A stretch of 64,000 nucleotides of DNA. Source: Lucinisca nassula. Lineage: Eukaryota; Mollusca; Bivalvia; Lucinida; Lucinidae. Below the pieces are notes generated by a model that saw nothing but the letters and a program-made list of their open reading frames with translations, had not been told where the DNA came from and did not search any database. The position numbers and the translations under genes were made by a program. Below are positions 1-11,162 of the stretch, one piece after another. Numbering within the stretch: position 1 is the stretch's first letter; each line of letters starts with the position of its first letter. The DNA lies in the NCBI GenBank assembly GCA_963580285.1, contig OY757010.1, positions 219,933,234-219,997,233 of the forward strand, given 5' to 3'.

Positions 1-249
1 ATGAGACTGCAATCCAGAACTTCTTGCCCGCGTCCGCTGTGTGTCCTTCCTATTGTGATACTTCATTACAGCTTAAATGTCCAGCAGGTGACCTGGCTGG
101 GCTGTGATCTTTGAGTGTGGTCTTTCCTGGCTATATTTGTCTTTTATTTCCTTCAGAGATTAAAGTAGGAATAGATACTGAATTATTTATGTATGTGAAC
201 AATTGGGATCGACAATAACACAACAATTGAACTGCAATACATTATAAAT
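1..249. other. No feature recognised
   Basis: AT-rich unique-looking sequence before the first foldback. No open frame with coding character is seen. Confidence 0.4.
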
Positions 250-485
250 GAGCCCCGCCAAGCGAATTTAGGTCTTCGAGCATTCCGTCATGACAAATTT
301 TAACTGCGCATGCCCAGCCATTCAGAGAGGCCACGGATATGGCTTTCTGTCTGAAGGTTCCTCTTGATTCACTGCTTGTATGAGCGAGCAGCGAAGGTTC
401 TGGCGAGACTGCGCGGATGCGCAGGCTCGCCTGAACCTTCGCTGCTCGCATAGGCGATAAGTACCAAAATCGCTTGGCGGGGCCC
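250..485 (+). mobile_element. F-family foldback MITE, copy 1
   Basis: F elements are about 236 bp with termini gagccccgccaagcgaattt and aaaatcgcttgrcggggccc, and a strong internal palindrome around agcgagcagcgaaggttc. This copy is complete; the flanking 4 bp (aaat/attt) no longer match. Confidence 0.85.
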
Positions 486-529
486 ATTTAGGACTTCCCT
501 TGAATGTACCCTTACACGCCTGAGTGCTG

Positions 530-976
530 AGTCCTCACCGTTAATTCATCTCTGTGGTTGTTTGATTATTTGTGTTCACGGAGATGTTGCACTGATGAGT
601 TAGGAGGCCTTCATGCGGACTGAACAAAATATTTGTATGAATCGCGACAGAAGTAAGGGCGAGGGTTGTGGCCACGTAAAATCGATTTAAGCCCCCAGTG
701 GAATTCGTTTCCACTGACCGTTCCAAGGCTGTTCTTCTTTCGCGGATAGTTTTGTTATGGTTTGTCTTTGGGTGTTTGTGATGCTTATATTATTTTGTTT
801 TGGATAGCCTATTGGCCATTTTGTGGGAAAGTAACTGTCCTTTTGGCTTTCCGCTATTGGTGTTTCCATTAGGTCTGTTGTTTCATGTTTGTGCTTCTTT
901 CCCTTTGGTGTCTCTGATGGGAGCTGAAGGTTGATTGTATCGATTCCTGATCATTGCTTTCACTTCTATTTTCCAT
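530..976 (+). mobile_element. U retroelement fragment (3' end)
   Basis: Sense-strand copy of the U 3' region, 5'-truncated, ending at the family's shared 3' end cacttctatttt. It lies just behind F copy 1. U is linked to a reverse transcriptase at 18120-18930. Confidence 0.75.
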
Positions 977-1546
977 TATTGAATCTTGACATGTCATTAG
1001 ATGTCAACATTTGTTTATATCAAAATGAAGTAAATATACTATATTAAGACCACCTTTGGGACTGTTCAAAAGAAAGAATGACCACAATCTACTAAGTAAA
1101 TTTTTTAAAGCAAAATTAGTATTAAGGTGGTCTTAATAGCGGAATTTCACTGTATTTAGTTCACATTATTTGCCGCATTCTCGTTCAAAACCATAACTGG
1201 TGTGTACTCGCCCTAATACCCAAACACAATATGTCAAGGGCAAAAAACAGATATTCCTAAGAAAATGCCAACTTTGCAGTCATGGACAACAACATCCTAT
1301 CACGTGTGTGTGTGATGGTCATGGTAGACCGATTGTTGTTTCATCTCTTTCTATTTTTTCTAAAACTAAGACTGACTTGTCAGGTGCGACATGTATCATA
1401 GCGGATTTGGTTGCCACTTTTTCTTACATTTTAACGTTTGCGAGTCTCGCTTCTTTGGACATCTCCTTCATGATGCCCGGGACTTCCGTTGAGTGTGGAC
1501 CATGTTTGCTGATGTTGGCTCGGTGGGGGACGCCTATAAGTCCTAG
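977..1546. other. Unassigned region, possible degenerate mobile-element coding on the - strand
   Basis: Between 1310 and 1540 the reverse strand reads fairly protein-like (SKHGPHSTEVPGIMKEM, then one stop, then EKVATKSAMIHVAPDKS) with no family I recognise. The + strand open frame 1200-1703 shows no domain. Treated as decayed repeat sequence. Confidence 0.25.
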
Positions 1547-1755
1547 GGTAGGCGTCTCTTGCCTGATGCCTCCAGTTGACCTGTCTCATGAGCTACGTCG
1601 GTCGGTGTGTGCTCGGAGGGGGATGTGCTGTGCTTGCCGGGTCTTGTCCATCCTCCGTTTCGGTTTCATAACTTTGGGGTTGAGACACACTGATGAAGAT
1701 TAGATATCAGAAAGGCCTCTGTGTCACTAAATTTGGTATAGTTACGCCTTAATTG
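1547..1755. repeat. ~209 bp dispersed repeat, copy 1 of 2
   Basis: About 90% identical by eye to 47874-48082, same orientation, from ggcgtctcttgcctgat to agttacgccttaatt. Neither copy has obvious terminal repeats; it may be the end of a longer retroelement. Confidence 0.75.
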
Positions 1756-2462
1756 GTTCACAATCGGTCACTCTGCCCAACATGATGATAATACATTCAC
1801 GCTTGAAAAAGTACAGAATTGTACCTCATGATATTTTTTCTCATGAATGTTTGTGATATATTGTACTTTTTCTTGTTTTTTGTGGTGCTCGTGAGAAGTT
1901 TTGTTGAGTACAGTTCGAATCAAAGTATTGATCTGAGACGCTTCGCCGTGCTTTCGTCGCCGGCCATGGTGTACAATTTTCTTGGCGCATCACAATTGGC
2001 AATGCATTTTCTCGACGTATCACTATTGGCAAACATCCTTATTTTCCTTTAAAGAGACTAACGCCTTCTCAGTCACTTTATGTCGGTGTAATTAATTCGC
2101 CTCCGCATCAGCCTTTGGTGATGGAGTTTTCATGATGGACATCTGAGAACATAAAACCTATTAACTTCCAAATGACCACAAGCACTGCCACAGAAATTCC
2201 CTCCATATATCCAGGCTGACTTGCATTAAATAAATGAGCCGCGATGAGCCAGAAAGCGAGAGTGTGTCATTGTAGGCTGCGAAAACTCAAATCAGCCTGC
2301 ATATCCACTCAGTCCACATTCTCTCCTGACCGCACGACAAAACGTTGGATCAAAAGACATCTGTATATTGCGCAGCGGGGACGTTAAACCTCAAATCAAA
2401 CAAACAAACAAACAATATTGCGCAGCGAAGTCTCTCGACAGGCCTCGCTGATACTGTATGCA
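1756..2462. other. No gene; short M tail at 2376-2412
   Basis: Mostly unassigned. The segment ggggacgttaaacctcaaat followed by caaacaaac repeats is the 3' tail of an M element without its body. The small open frames here lack coding signals. Confidence 0.4.
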
Positions 2463-2726
2463 CGTTACGATTACTCATCCGTGCGACAAAGTGCATTTTT
2501 AAATATCCAAAAGGGCTACTCCTTGATATTTTTCTTATAAATGCTGAACACATAGGTTGAGGGTACTCGTTAGAACCGCCTCAGTGAGGCGGTTCTAACG
2601 GGTACCCACAACCTATGTCTTGGAGCCGAAATAAGAAAAGTAATATATAGCCCTGTTAATCCCAGTTTTCTGATTATAAAGCGGGGTTTAGTGGGGTCTT
2701 CATTTCACGGACTTGTTCACGGGTAA
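2463..2726. mobile_element. H2 hairpin MITE
   Basis: H2 elements run from cattacgataacacacccgtg to cggacttgttcacgtgatg and share with H1 a core palindrome built on gttagaaccgcctca/tgaggcggttctaac. This copy has the core at 2561-2606 and slightly eroded termini. Confidence 0.8.
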
Positions 2727-3490
2727 CGTCGACTTCAATAAGCACACATACAGAGACAGGTCTTGGTTTTCTTGTATCACAAGTATCACGTCAGCTGGGC
2801 ACATGATACGTAGTACATATGAGCCAGTGCATGACAAAACCTACAATAAGACCGCTGCGACCAGCAGAGACTCAAATCAACCTGCGCACCTATCCACTAT
2901 AGCAAGACCTTTTGCATAGCATGTCTCTTAGCATAGATATTAGCCTATAGTAGGTACATGCGATCAGCAAAGACTCTGATCAGACTTGGCGAATGCGCAT
3001 GCTGATCTGAGTCTTCGCTGGTCGCTCAAGCCTTCTTGTAGATTTTGTCATGCGCTGGCTCATATATGATTGCCATACTCTAGTCCCGTGATAACTTTTG
3101 CTCATAGTCCGGTCCACTGCTCGTCCCCGGTTCCTAGATTAAGTGTTATCTCAATGTTGGAAGACTGAGGTTGGCGGACCTTCGAACAAAGAAGGTCAAG
3201 CGCTCTCATGTGTCTCTTTTATCCGATTGTTTACGGGCTTGTGAAATACCCATACAAGTTTATATTCGCCCAAACATTGCCATTAATTGCCACTCCTTGA
3301 CTATCCGTCAAGTCCACACTTACAGGAGTTTGGTTGGAGGCAGATGCCAGAAACGACCTAGGCGGGCCCGCTTACCAGTCAAACTGTTTGTTGGCATGTG
3401 CCTATAGCTTTTTTAAAACTTCACCAAGTATGCTAGGAATACCATACCTCATGTCACCAGTTTTATTCAGTGCTGACCAGGTAACCGCTT
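2727..3490. other. No gene; diverged palindromic repeat near 2940-3060
   Basis: An imperfect inverted pair surrounds gatcagcaaagactctgatc and gatctgagtcttcgctggtc, resembling a short foldback also hinted at 42330-42450. Otherwise nothing is recognised. Confidence 0.35.
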
Positions 3491-3772
3491 TCTTGTTTGA
3501 ATTGATGTTTAACGTCCCCGTCAACACAATTTAGGTCATTTTGGAGACATTGCTTCCAATTTTGTGGGACTTTTACCCGACATTGAGATGCAATGACATC
3601 TTAAGCCCTGCCCCCCAATGAAACCAAAAGGCTTATATGCATTGGACGGTCTGACTCAACCACTTTGCCTGGGCAGGCCTAGTCCAGCACTCATTTGTGG
3701 TCAGTTTCAGCTCTACGTTGATGCACCATGCAGCCCAATCTATTTCTCCAAGCCCGGATGGGCAGGGGCGAT
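3491..3772 (-). mobile_element. M SINE-like repeat
   Basis: M elements, read 5' to 3', start gcccccgcccataggggctt and end gacgttaaacctcaaatcaa plus a caaac-rich tail. This copy is reversed, with the tail end at 3491. Confidence 0.8.
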
Positions 3773-3774
3773 GG

Positions 3775-4060
3775 AAACCCTTTCATAGAACATATCTAAC
3801 GTCACTACAGTTGGTGTTAACGGCACGTGTGGCGGCCGTTAAAAGTATCCCTGTCCTTCATCGTAGCGTGGTTTGTATTGTCATGTCCATAGGGATCATT
3901 GGTTCAGCAGCAGAGTTTAGAAAATATTTGAGGGTCACTGATGAGGCCTAATTGGCCGAAAGTAGCTAGTCGGGCCCAGAAATAGCTGTACAATCCATAC
4001 GTTTTAGTTCTTCGGTGCTTTCTTTGCTTCCAAAGGATAACACAATTATAGAACATATTC
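3775..4060. repeat. T repeat
   Basis: T elements contain gatgaggcctaattggccga followed by aagtagctagtcgggccc and end near gcttccaaaggataac. Further copies are at 17267-17480, 34058-34158 and 38645-38995. Confidence 0.65.
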
Positions 4061-4139
4061 TGTCATGGTTGGTTGTCTTTGCCTTTTACCTTAATTTTTA
4101 TATTAAATTTTAGTAAGAACAGAAATACCAATGTTGTTG

Positions 4140-4432
4140 TGTTGTTGATTTGAGGTTTAACGTCCCGTTCAATACTGTATAATTCATTTTGTAGACGTTG
4201 CGTCCAATTTTGTGGAACTTTTACCCGACATGGAGATGAAATGACTTCTCCAGCCCTGTCGCCCAATGAAACCAATAGGGTTTATAAGCATGGACGGTCC
4301 GACTCGCACCGCTTTGCCTGGGCGGGTTTAGATCCTCTAAGCGGTTTACCAGTACTCGTGTGCGGTCGGATCTCAGCTCTGCTTGGAAGCATCATGCAGC
4401 CCATCTATTTCTTCAAGCCCCGATTGGCGAAA
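4140..4432 (-). mobile_element. M SINE-like repeat
   Basis: Nearly full-length reversed copy. The order is tail, cgacattgagatgaaatgac block, gcatggacggtccgactcgc block, and the head ending cttcaagccccgattgg. Confidence 0.85.
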
Positions 4433-4468
4433 TACCATTGTAATTTTCTATATTAGTCTTCGTTGCTC

Positions 4469-4682
4469 TTAACCCTTGTTCTGCTGAGCCCGGATATGCC
4501 TTTTCTTTGAAACAATGTAGATCCAGATCAGATGGCTTCTGAAGAAGCCATCTGATCAGGATCAACATTGTTTGTCATTCAGATTGTGAATTTGTTGTAA
4601 TAATTTGCTACAGGTAATCTGATTGGTTGATAATCGGTAGTAGGTGTGGCATATATGAATATTCAGCAAGACAAGGGTTAAA
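4469..4682. mobile_element. K hairpin MITE
   Basis: K elements have termini ttaacccttgtcctgctg / cagcaggacaagggttaa and a central palindrome on gatcagatggcttct/agaagccatctgatc. This copy is complete. Confidence 0.8.
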
Positions 4683-5027
4683 ATCTAGTTCAATTTCAAA
4701 TGTTGAGCATTGTTTAACAAACCTGACGTCTCTTACATGTACCTCTGTGACAGTTGTGATTTATAAATTATTATTTAAGCATTCCTAGACACCTTTGATA
4801 TGTATTGATTTTGTATATATGTAATATTGTTGTATGTTTTATGTTTGATGGTGGCCATATATGGTAGATTAATACTTGTGCTAAATATGTAAACTTCCTT
4901 AGATAGACATTATTATTATTATTAATGATAATAATACATTATTATTATTATTTTTATTATATAGTCCTGTTGACAGCTATAAAATAACAAAGTACACCAT
5001 GGATTTGTATGAGCTGAGTATACTATA
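4683..5027. other. AT-rich region with (ATT)n palindrome
   Basis: At 4907-4959 an ATT/AAT microsatellite forms a self-complementary stretch. No gene is seen. Confidence 0.5.
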
Positions 5028-5458
5028 AGAATCTTATATGGGTGTGAGGGGTGGATAGAAAAATCCGTCCCAAGGGTCACTGTCCGGCATCACGAGGCTT
5101 GCCGAGTGATGCCGGACAGTGATCCCGAGGGACGGATTTTTCTATCCACCCCTCACATCCATATTGGATTCTTTTTCTTGCATACCTTCCATTTCTTAGC
5201 GCGGATTTCAATGCTGCAGTCACTTCGGTTACCAGCGTCCGCCATATTGTGTTGACTCTGCAGGAATGTAAAGTGACGTCACGGATTGTGCATGACGTCA
5301 ACCTTAACGACGGCGCACACAAGGTCGTAATCAACCAGTGCATTTATCAAACACGCGATTATATTCGATTTGGGGTCGGAACACCAGGGTCAGAACATAA
5401 ATTTCTATCCCAGGGTAAAATCGCGGATTTCCTTGTCTGGTGTGCAAGAAAGAATGTT
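5028..5458. mobile_element. S element, copy 1
   Basis: About 430 bp, found in opposite orientation at 10679-11103. One end is a strong hairpin: ggggtggatagaaaaatccg at 5049 returns as cggatttttctatccacccc ending at 5151. The other half carries a conserved 45-codon open stretch (5249-5390). Confidence 0.75.
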
Positions 5459-6244
5459 CCGTAATTGAAAAACAGTATTGGTGGAGGTACATGTTACTGG
5501 TTATTCACGACATCTTTGATGCAATTAACTGCGCTTTAAAGTTTTCCCAAGAAATGCCCATTTAGCTAGTCTGCATTATAAGTTTTCTACGAACTCTTAC
5601 AAACACTGCCTCGCGAAAAAGATTCATTAATTCTAACGAAGTAGTAATCAAATCAACGCTCCGCTCTAATCAGCGCTTGTTCGATCGACGGTAAGGAAAT
5701 AACGAAGACGATGATTGCAAGCTTCCTGAGTTGCTGACACAAAAGAATTGGATTTCGCATCGAGGCTTTATTAGTGACCATTTCTTCAGATTCTGTTAAG
5801 ATTGACAGCCATGGAGATGTTTCTAGCCCATTTTAGTCAGGAATCTCCACAGCCCGGGACATTGATAAACAGCGCAGGTCAGATCAGACACTGCATCTGT
5901 TTGCGAATACATAAAGTTAGGTAATTTTCTAAAATCATATCAGTCGTTGACACCAATTAATTTCAATGTTGGCGCTGTTATATATATGATTGGGATTCGA
6001 TTCAGCTGAACATGGGCTAGGCATTAACTAAGACTGACGGAGAATGTCGTCGAAGTTAATTGAGATAAGATCGTCAAGATATAGGAAATGTAAAGCCTTG
6101 ACATCAAAGAGTATTCTGCGTGCAAAAACACTTTATCATTCAAGCTGCGTGCGGCTGAAGTACTTAAACATACCGTTGCCTAACGAAACACTGATTGCAA
6201 AATACATAACTTTTTGACTTCGCTGATATCAAAATATGTAATAA
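5459..6244. other. No feature recognised
   Basis: About 790 bp of unassigned AT-rich sequence without coding character or visible repeats. Confidence 0.4.
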
Positions 6245-6634
6245 GTAGATCAGGAAAGATACAATTAACACACAGCTCCCATCAGAGACACCAAAGGGAA
6301 AGAAACACAAACACGAAACAACAGACTCCAATGGAAAAATCAATAGCGGAAAGTCAAAATGTTACTTTCCCACAAAATGGCCAATAGGCTATCCAAAATA
6401 AAAACATATAAGCGACACAAACACCCAAATCAAACCATTAAGACAAATAATTTGTTCAGTCAGCAATAAGGACTCCTAGCTCATCAGGGCAACATCTCCG
6501 TGAACACAAAAATCAAACAACCACAGAGATGAGACAACGGTGAGGACTCGAAAGCAAGATACCACCGAAATGCCGGAGAAATAGAAAACCAACAGTTAGA
6601 CTCCGATGGGCCCGACCAGAGACAAAGGATCAGC
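6245..6634 (-). mobile_element. U retroelement fragment
   Basis: Reverse-strand copy from the 3' end region through the gatgagacaacggtgaggac and gcccgaccagagacaaag blocks, ending just before the RT-coding part. Confidence 0.75.
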
Positions 6635-6841
6635 TATTTTTTTGTCTTTTGAAACAAGGCACATATATTAAAGATTGAGAATGGTTGAATCGGTTTAATG
6701 AGACCGTAGTATAATGAAGTATGCAACACTCCTTATCCCTCCTAACCCTTTTTATTTTTAAAATATATTACAGTGAGTCCATTTATGACCACCCTAGTGA
6801 AATCCACGTTGCATAGAGAAAAGTGGGTTTCCATGAGCAAA

Positions 6842-7193
6842 TACAGTAGAACTTCAGTGGCTCGAACCCCTTTGGGACCATGGCAATTTGTTCGAGACAG
6901 CGGTAGTTCGAGCCAAAGTTGCATACTTCCAGAAAACATAACAGGGGTACTTTTGGACATCTTTTCGGTGTTCTGTAACATAAATGTATGCTGTGTGTAC
7001 TCATTAGAATCGCCTCATTGAGGCGATTCTAATGAGTACACAAAGCATACATTTGCAAGATAAAAGTAAAAAATCTCCTTAAATATCCCACACTTTTTCT
7101 TATGCAGAGGAATTCCCTAGGGACTCAAAAACGGGTTCGACTCAACCATGGTAAACGAGCCATCGGTGTTCGAGCCATCGAAGTTCTACTGTA
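6842..7193. mobile_element. C1 pogo-like MITE carrying the H-type hairpin
   Basis: Perfect inverted termini cagtagaacttc / gaagttctactg are flanked on both sides by TA (6842-6843 and 7192-7193), the target duplication of Tc1/mariner/pogo elements. The inner gtggctcgaac/gttcgagccat also pairs. At 6998-7042 the centre is a hairpin on attagaatcgcctca/tgaggcgattctaat, the same module as in H elements. Confidence 0.85.
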
Positions 7194-7228
7194 ACTGCTT
7201 TCCTCCTTTTTAATGTAAACGCCCGCAA

Positions 7229-7517
7229 AGTAGAAGTGAAGACAATGATCAGGAATCGATACAGTTAACCCACAGCTCCCATCAGTGACACCAAAGGGAA
7301 AATAACACAAACATGAAATGACTAGACCCTACAATAGCGGAAAGCCAAAAGGACAGTTACTTTCCCACAAAATGACCAACTGGCTATCCAAAACAAAAAT
7401 ATAAGCGACTCACACACTCAAAGACAAACCATAACAAAAATAAACCGCGACAGAAGAGCCGCAACAGATCAAACCATAGCAAAAATAAACTGCGAGAGAA
7501 GAACCGCAACTCCTAGT
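7229..7517 (-). mobile_element. U retroelement fragment
   Basis: Starts at the U 3' end (agtagaagtgaagacaatga on +) and stops after the agaagaaccgcaact block. The segment around aaaataaaccgcgacagaag is partly duplicated at 7434-7512. Confidence 0.75.
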
Positions 7518-7583
7518 GTAAATGATCTACTTTGGTAGGCTCCGTTTACAAAAAAAGTCTGACACATGCGTCAAGGGCTGTTT

Positions 7584-7660
7584 TGGCTCAATGACGCAAT
7601 GGCTAAAGCATAGGATTTGCAAGCCACTGGTCTTTGACAGGAATCACACGAGAGGCAAAC
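7584..7660 (+). repeat. Degenerate tRNA-like sequence
   Basis: The gacgcaatggctaaagca box-A-like part followed by an anticodon-like arm (ggatttgcaagcc) suggests an old SINE head. Box B is eroded. Confidence 0.3.
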
Positions 7661-8696
7661 AATTTCACCTATGTTTCATTGCTATGTTGCGGCTTCCTGT
7701 CGAACGATGTGCGCTCGTCCGGGATCGCACCTTACTTCGCCAAAAATGACTTCGTGTGATCATCATTAATGACGAGTTCCTTGCACGGCCCATGACCAGT
7801 GAAATGCACAGATTTCCTGAAGAATATAGAATTTACAAGTAACTAGATGTTTCTTTAAAAAAAAAATAAATAAATAACAACATAAAACGTCAGCTGGATT
7901 ATAGAGAACTAACCAAAACAGGCCTTATTGCCCAACATTGACGGGCCGTGTGTTTCAGCATCAAATGAAATAACGCCATCAAAAGAATAATCTTTCATTT
8001 GATGTTTAGTTGCTTGCAAAAGTAACATCAAATGAAAGAATATTTAATTTGCTGTTGAGCGGCTGTTGAGCGGCTTGCAAAATAATATCAAATGAAGGAA
8101 TCTTTTCCATTTGATGCTGAGTTGCACGCAAACGTAGCATCAAATGAAAGAATCTTTCATTTAATGTTGATACGTTCAGTTTCAAGCTCATATAACATCA
8201 AATAAAATAATTAATTGATTTGATGTTGAGACAACATGCAATCGTAACATCACTGCTACATACTAAATGTCTGGGCTTCATGGTTTCGGAGAAGAAGATT
8301 TTTTTTTTTACATTTTTCCAATTATAAGTCTATGGGAGCTGTAAGTTGCCAAGGCAACTAAAGTTGCCATCAGGCCGCGACCATTTGTATAAATTTGAAT
8401 CCACACAAGGTTCCAAATGCAGTCTGAAGAAATGTGGCCCAGGGGTGAGAATAAGTCGAAAATGTGTAAAAGCTACGAACGGACGGTTGGGCGACGAACA
8501 ACAGACCATGGCTTAAGCTTAAAAAAAAAAACAAGAGTCAAAGCTTGGTACGGTCAACAATAAATTACTTGTTGGCTTTAGGACACTTTACGGAATCCCA
8601 ACACATAAATTAAAGATAACGGCGTGGTTGAAAGGGTTATTTCATTTGATATTACGATTGCAAGTGGTCTCGACATCAACCGGCCCCGATAGCTCA

Positions 8697-8982
8697 GTTG
8701 GTAGAGTGTCCGCTCCGGTGAACGGGAGGTCACGGGTTCGATCCCGGGCCGCGACATACCAAAGTCGTTAAAAACGTTACTAGCTGCTCCTCGCTTGGCA
8801 CTCAGATGTACGGGGTAGAGCTAGGACTGGTCGACCCAGCGTCAGGATAATGTGACTGGGTGTGGTATCATGTAATGTGTCTGGGACATGATACTTCAGT
8901 GAGGCAGCACTATAAAAGTTAGCATTGAGCTCCCTGTCGCAACCAGACACCGTCGTGATTCGACAGAAAAATTGTTGTTGTT
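8697..8982 (+). mobile_element. V SINE with tRNA-like head
   Basis: Box A tagctcagttggtagag and box B gggttcgatccc give a tRNA-derived RNA polymerase III promoter. The acceptor ends do not pair, so it is not a tRNA gene. The body (ggcactcagatgtacggggt to ccagacaccgtcgtgat) is shared with 31403-31651. The tail is (TTG)n. Candidate families to compare are the molluscan V-SINE and MetaSINE groups. Confidence 0.8.
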
Positions 8983-9135
8983 GTTTCATTTAATGATATA
9001 TTTACATGAAACTGAACATATCGACATTAAATGAAATATATTTATTTGATGTTAAGTTTGTTTGCAAGTGAATCTCAATTGACAGTTTCCTTCATTTGAT
9101 GTGAAAATTTCATTTGGTATTATGCTTGCAAAATA

Positions 9136-9190
9136 AATATGAAGGCAATGATCAGGAATCGTTACAATTAACCCATAGCTCCCATCAGCA
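9136..9190 (-). mobile_element. U fragment, 3' end only
   Basis: Only the last ~55 bp of U (gaaggcaatgatcaggaatc on + onward) is present, inside the composite foldback. Confidence 0.6.
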
Positions 9191-9292
9191 AGGTGCTCAA
9201 AAGCCGCTCAACATCAAATGAAAGATTCTTTCATTTAACAGCTAAGGTCATACGGAGACGCGAAATCGGTTTAAGGACTCATCCGAAAGCCT

Positions 9293-9369
9293 GGAGAAGC
9301 CCGGGATCGATCCTGCGACTCCTGGTTTACAAGGCGAGTGACAGAACCACTACACCGTGGGGGCTTCTC
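9293..9369 (-). repeat. tRNA-like SINE head
   Basis: On the - strand it reads cacggtgtagtggttctg (box A) and aggatcgatcccgggc (box B), with an anticodon-like loop cttgtaaac. A related copy lies at 29290-29358. Confidence 0.5.
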
Positions 9370-9430
9370 AACATAAAATGAAAGTGATGGCGTTATTTCA
9401 TTTGATGTTGTAACAGCCGTGCAATATTGC

Positions 9431-9960
9431 TGTCTGGAAGATCAAATCTATAACTACATGTATAAGGGTAACATTAAGTTGCGAAGTTACATTTTCCTGG
9501 TTTCTGCAAATGGAAGTCAAAGCTCTACATTTGGTCTCCATATCGATCGGCAATTACCTCTTGCAAGCTTGAGAAAATGTCAGCCTGCGTAATGCTGAGA
9601 TGAAATTATAAAAACAAAATGTTAGAGCGCTATCAAAAATAATTCCTGGGTTTGCACAGATGTTTACTTAGGCAAACAGCCTTAAATCGCGTTGAACAAG
9701 ACAATGGCGCCGCAATTATCTTGAAATTACAATTAATGCCATCAGTTTGAGGAATTCTGAGGTTACGAAAACAAAGATGATCGTTAGGAATCATTGCGCA
9801 CAGACGAAAACAAGCAGCGCACTAGGTCTTGGTATGCTTATTTCCGGTAACTGTCAGAGTCAGAGAAGTTTGATGGCCGCTTCTGACAGAAATAGGATTG
9901 AAATTGACATATAAAGATGAGAAACATACACGTAACTGTTTGGAATTCCGGGCAGATATA
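9431..9960. other. No feature recognised
   Basis: Unassigned sequence with no coding signal. Confidence 0.4.
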
Positions 9961-9965
9961 TTTGT

Positions 9966-10196
9966 TTAACCCATTGCATGTGGGAAACCCCTAAAGGGGT
10001 ACTTTGGCAAGCAGTACAGGCCCAGATCAGACGCCGCAGAACGCGGCGTCTGATCAGAGCCTGCACTATTTGCTAACAAAATTTTCCGTCAAAAATAGAA
10101 TAAAAACGAAAACATTGACCTGCCACCCCTTATATGACATGGACTTGTCCAACATATAGCAATGGAAGAATCCACTAGTATACAATGGGTTTATAA
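9966..10196. mobile_element. Q hairpin MITE
   Basis: Q elements begin ttaacccattttgtacc-like, end with its complement, and carry gatcagacgccgcattctgc-type palindromes. Here the hairpin cagacgccgc/gcggcgtctg is at 10027-10053 and the outer ends are worn. Confidence 0.7.
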
Positions 10197-10678
10197 TACA
10201 TGCACAAAAGGTTTCCCGATGTATTGTACTCGAGTACATGTGTGCTTAACTCAGATATGTATAAACCTAGAACCTCAAAGATATTAGCAAATGCTGTAGA
10301 CCGAGATCTGACGTCTCGTTTTCTAAAATGTTTGCTAAAGTAATGATTTTTACAAAGTAAAAGAAATAAAGCAAAGCAGACACCTCAAAACTTTGAAATG
10401 GAAATGGACTTGTTTTGGGCTGTTGCAAGCACAAATCTCTTTGTCATGGACTGGTTAACCTATTCAACCCAGTACGCCCGGCACGAACACTTATGCAAAC
10501 AGAATTTATCCAGTGGAGACGGCTCACAACCAACAGTCCCATCAAAATCAACACTCCTGTTAATGATTTTGATAATATCGGCCGTTCAAAGGCGATGTTG
10601 CAGAAACATGCGTAAACTCTGCACCCAAAAGGAAAGAGTGAGTCACGTTCACATTTACTCATACATGACATACAGTTT
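10197..10678. other. No gene recognised
   Basis: Contains the start of a 149-codon open frame (10398-10847), but its second half is the S element and the first half lacks domain or repeat support. Confidence 0.35.
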
Positions 10679-11103
10679 CTTACACACCAGACAAGGAAAA
10701 CAGCGATTTTACCCTGGGATAGAAATTTATGTTCTGACCCTGGTGTCCGACTCCAAATCGATTATAATCGCGTGTTTGATAAATGCACTGGTTGATTACG
10801 ACCTTGCGTGCGCCGTCGTTAAGGTTGACGTCATGCACGATCCATGACGTCACTTTACATTCCTGCAGGGTCAATACAATATGGTGGACGTTGGTAACCT
10901 AAGTGACTGCAGCATTGATATTCCGCGCTAAGAAATGGAAGATATGCAAGAAAAAGAATCTAATATGGATGTGAGGGGTGGATAGAAAAATCCGTCCCTC
11001 GGGATCACTGTCCAGCATCACTCGGCAAGCATCGTGATGCCGGAATGACCATTGGAACGGATTTTTCTATCCACCCCTCACACCCATATAAGATTCTTAT
11101 AAT
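10679..11103. mobile_element. S element, copy 2 (reversed)
   Basis: Mirror of 5028-5458. The hairpin arms are at 10975-11006 and 11057-11088, less perfect than in copy 1. The conserved open stretch reads on the - strand (LQECKVTSWIVHDVNLNDGA). Confidence 0.75.
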
Positions 11104-11162
11104 CTTATCCAAGTCCAACGAAATGGGTGTCAGATTCGTTTTACAACAACCACGTACTTTAC

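Larger units (their letters stand above)
7943..9430. mobile_element. Composite foldback array with outer inverted repeat
   Basis: The outer ends pair: catcaaatgaaataacgcca at 7960 and tggcgttatttcatttgatg at 9388. Between them the motif acatcaaatgaaagaatctt and its complement recur at least eight times as short hairpins, separated by gcttgcaaa-type spacers. A V SINE (8697-8982) and a tRNA-like head (9293-9369) sit inside. No transposase is present. Confidence 0.7.

Noticed and set aside
1200..1703. 167-codon open frame
   Set aside because: Its second half is a dispersed repeat also present at 47874, without an open frame there, and codon content is not coding-like.
8697..8765. tRNA gene
   Set aside because: Box A and B are good but the acceptor strands do not pair and the body continues as a SINE.
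10398..10847. 149-codon open frame
   Set aside because: Ends inside an S element and has no recognisable domain.
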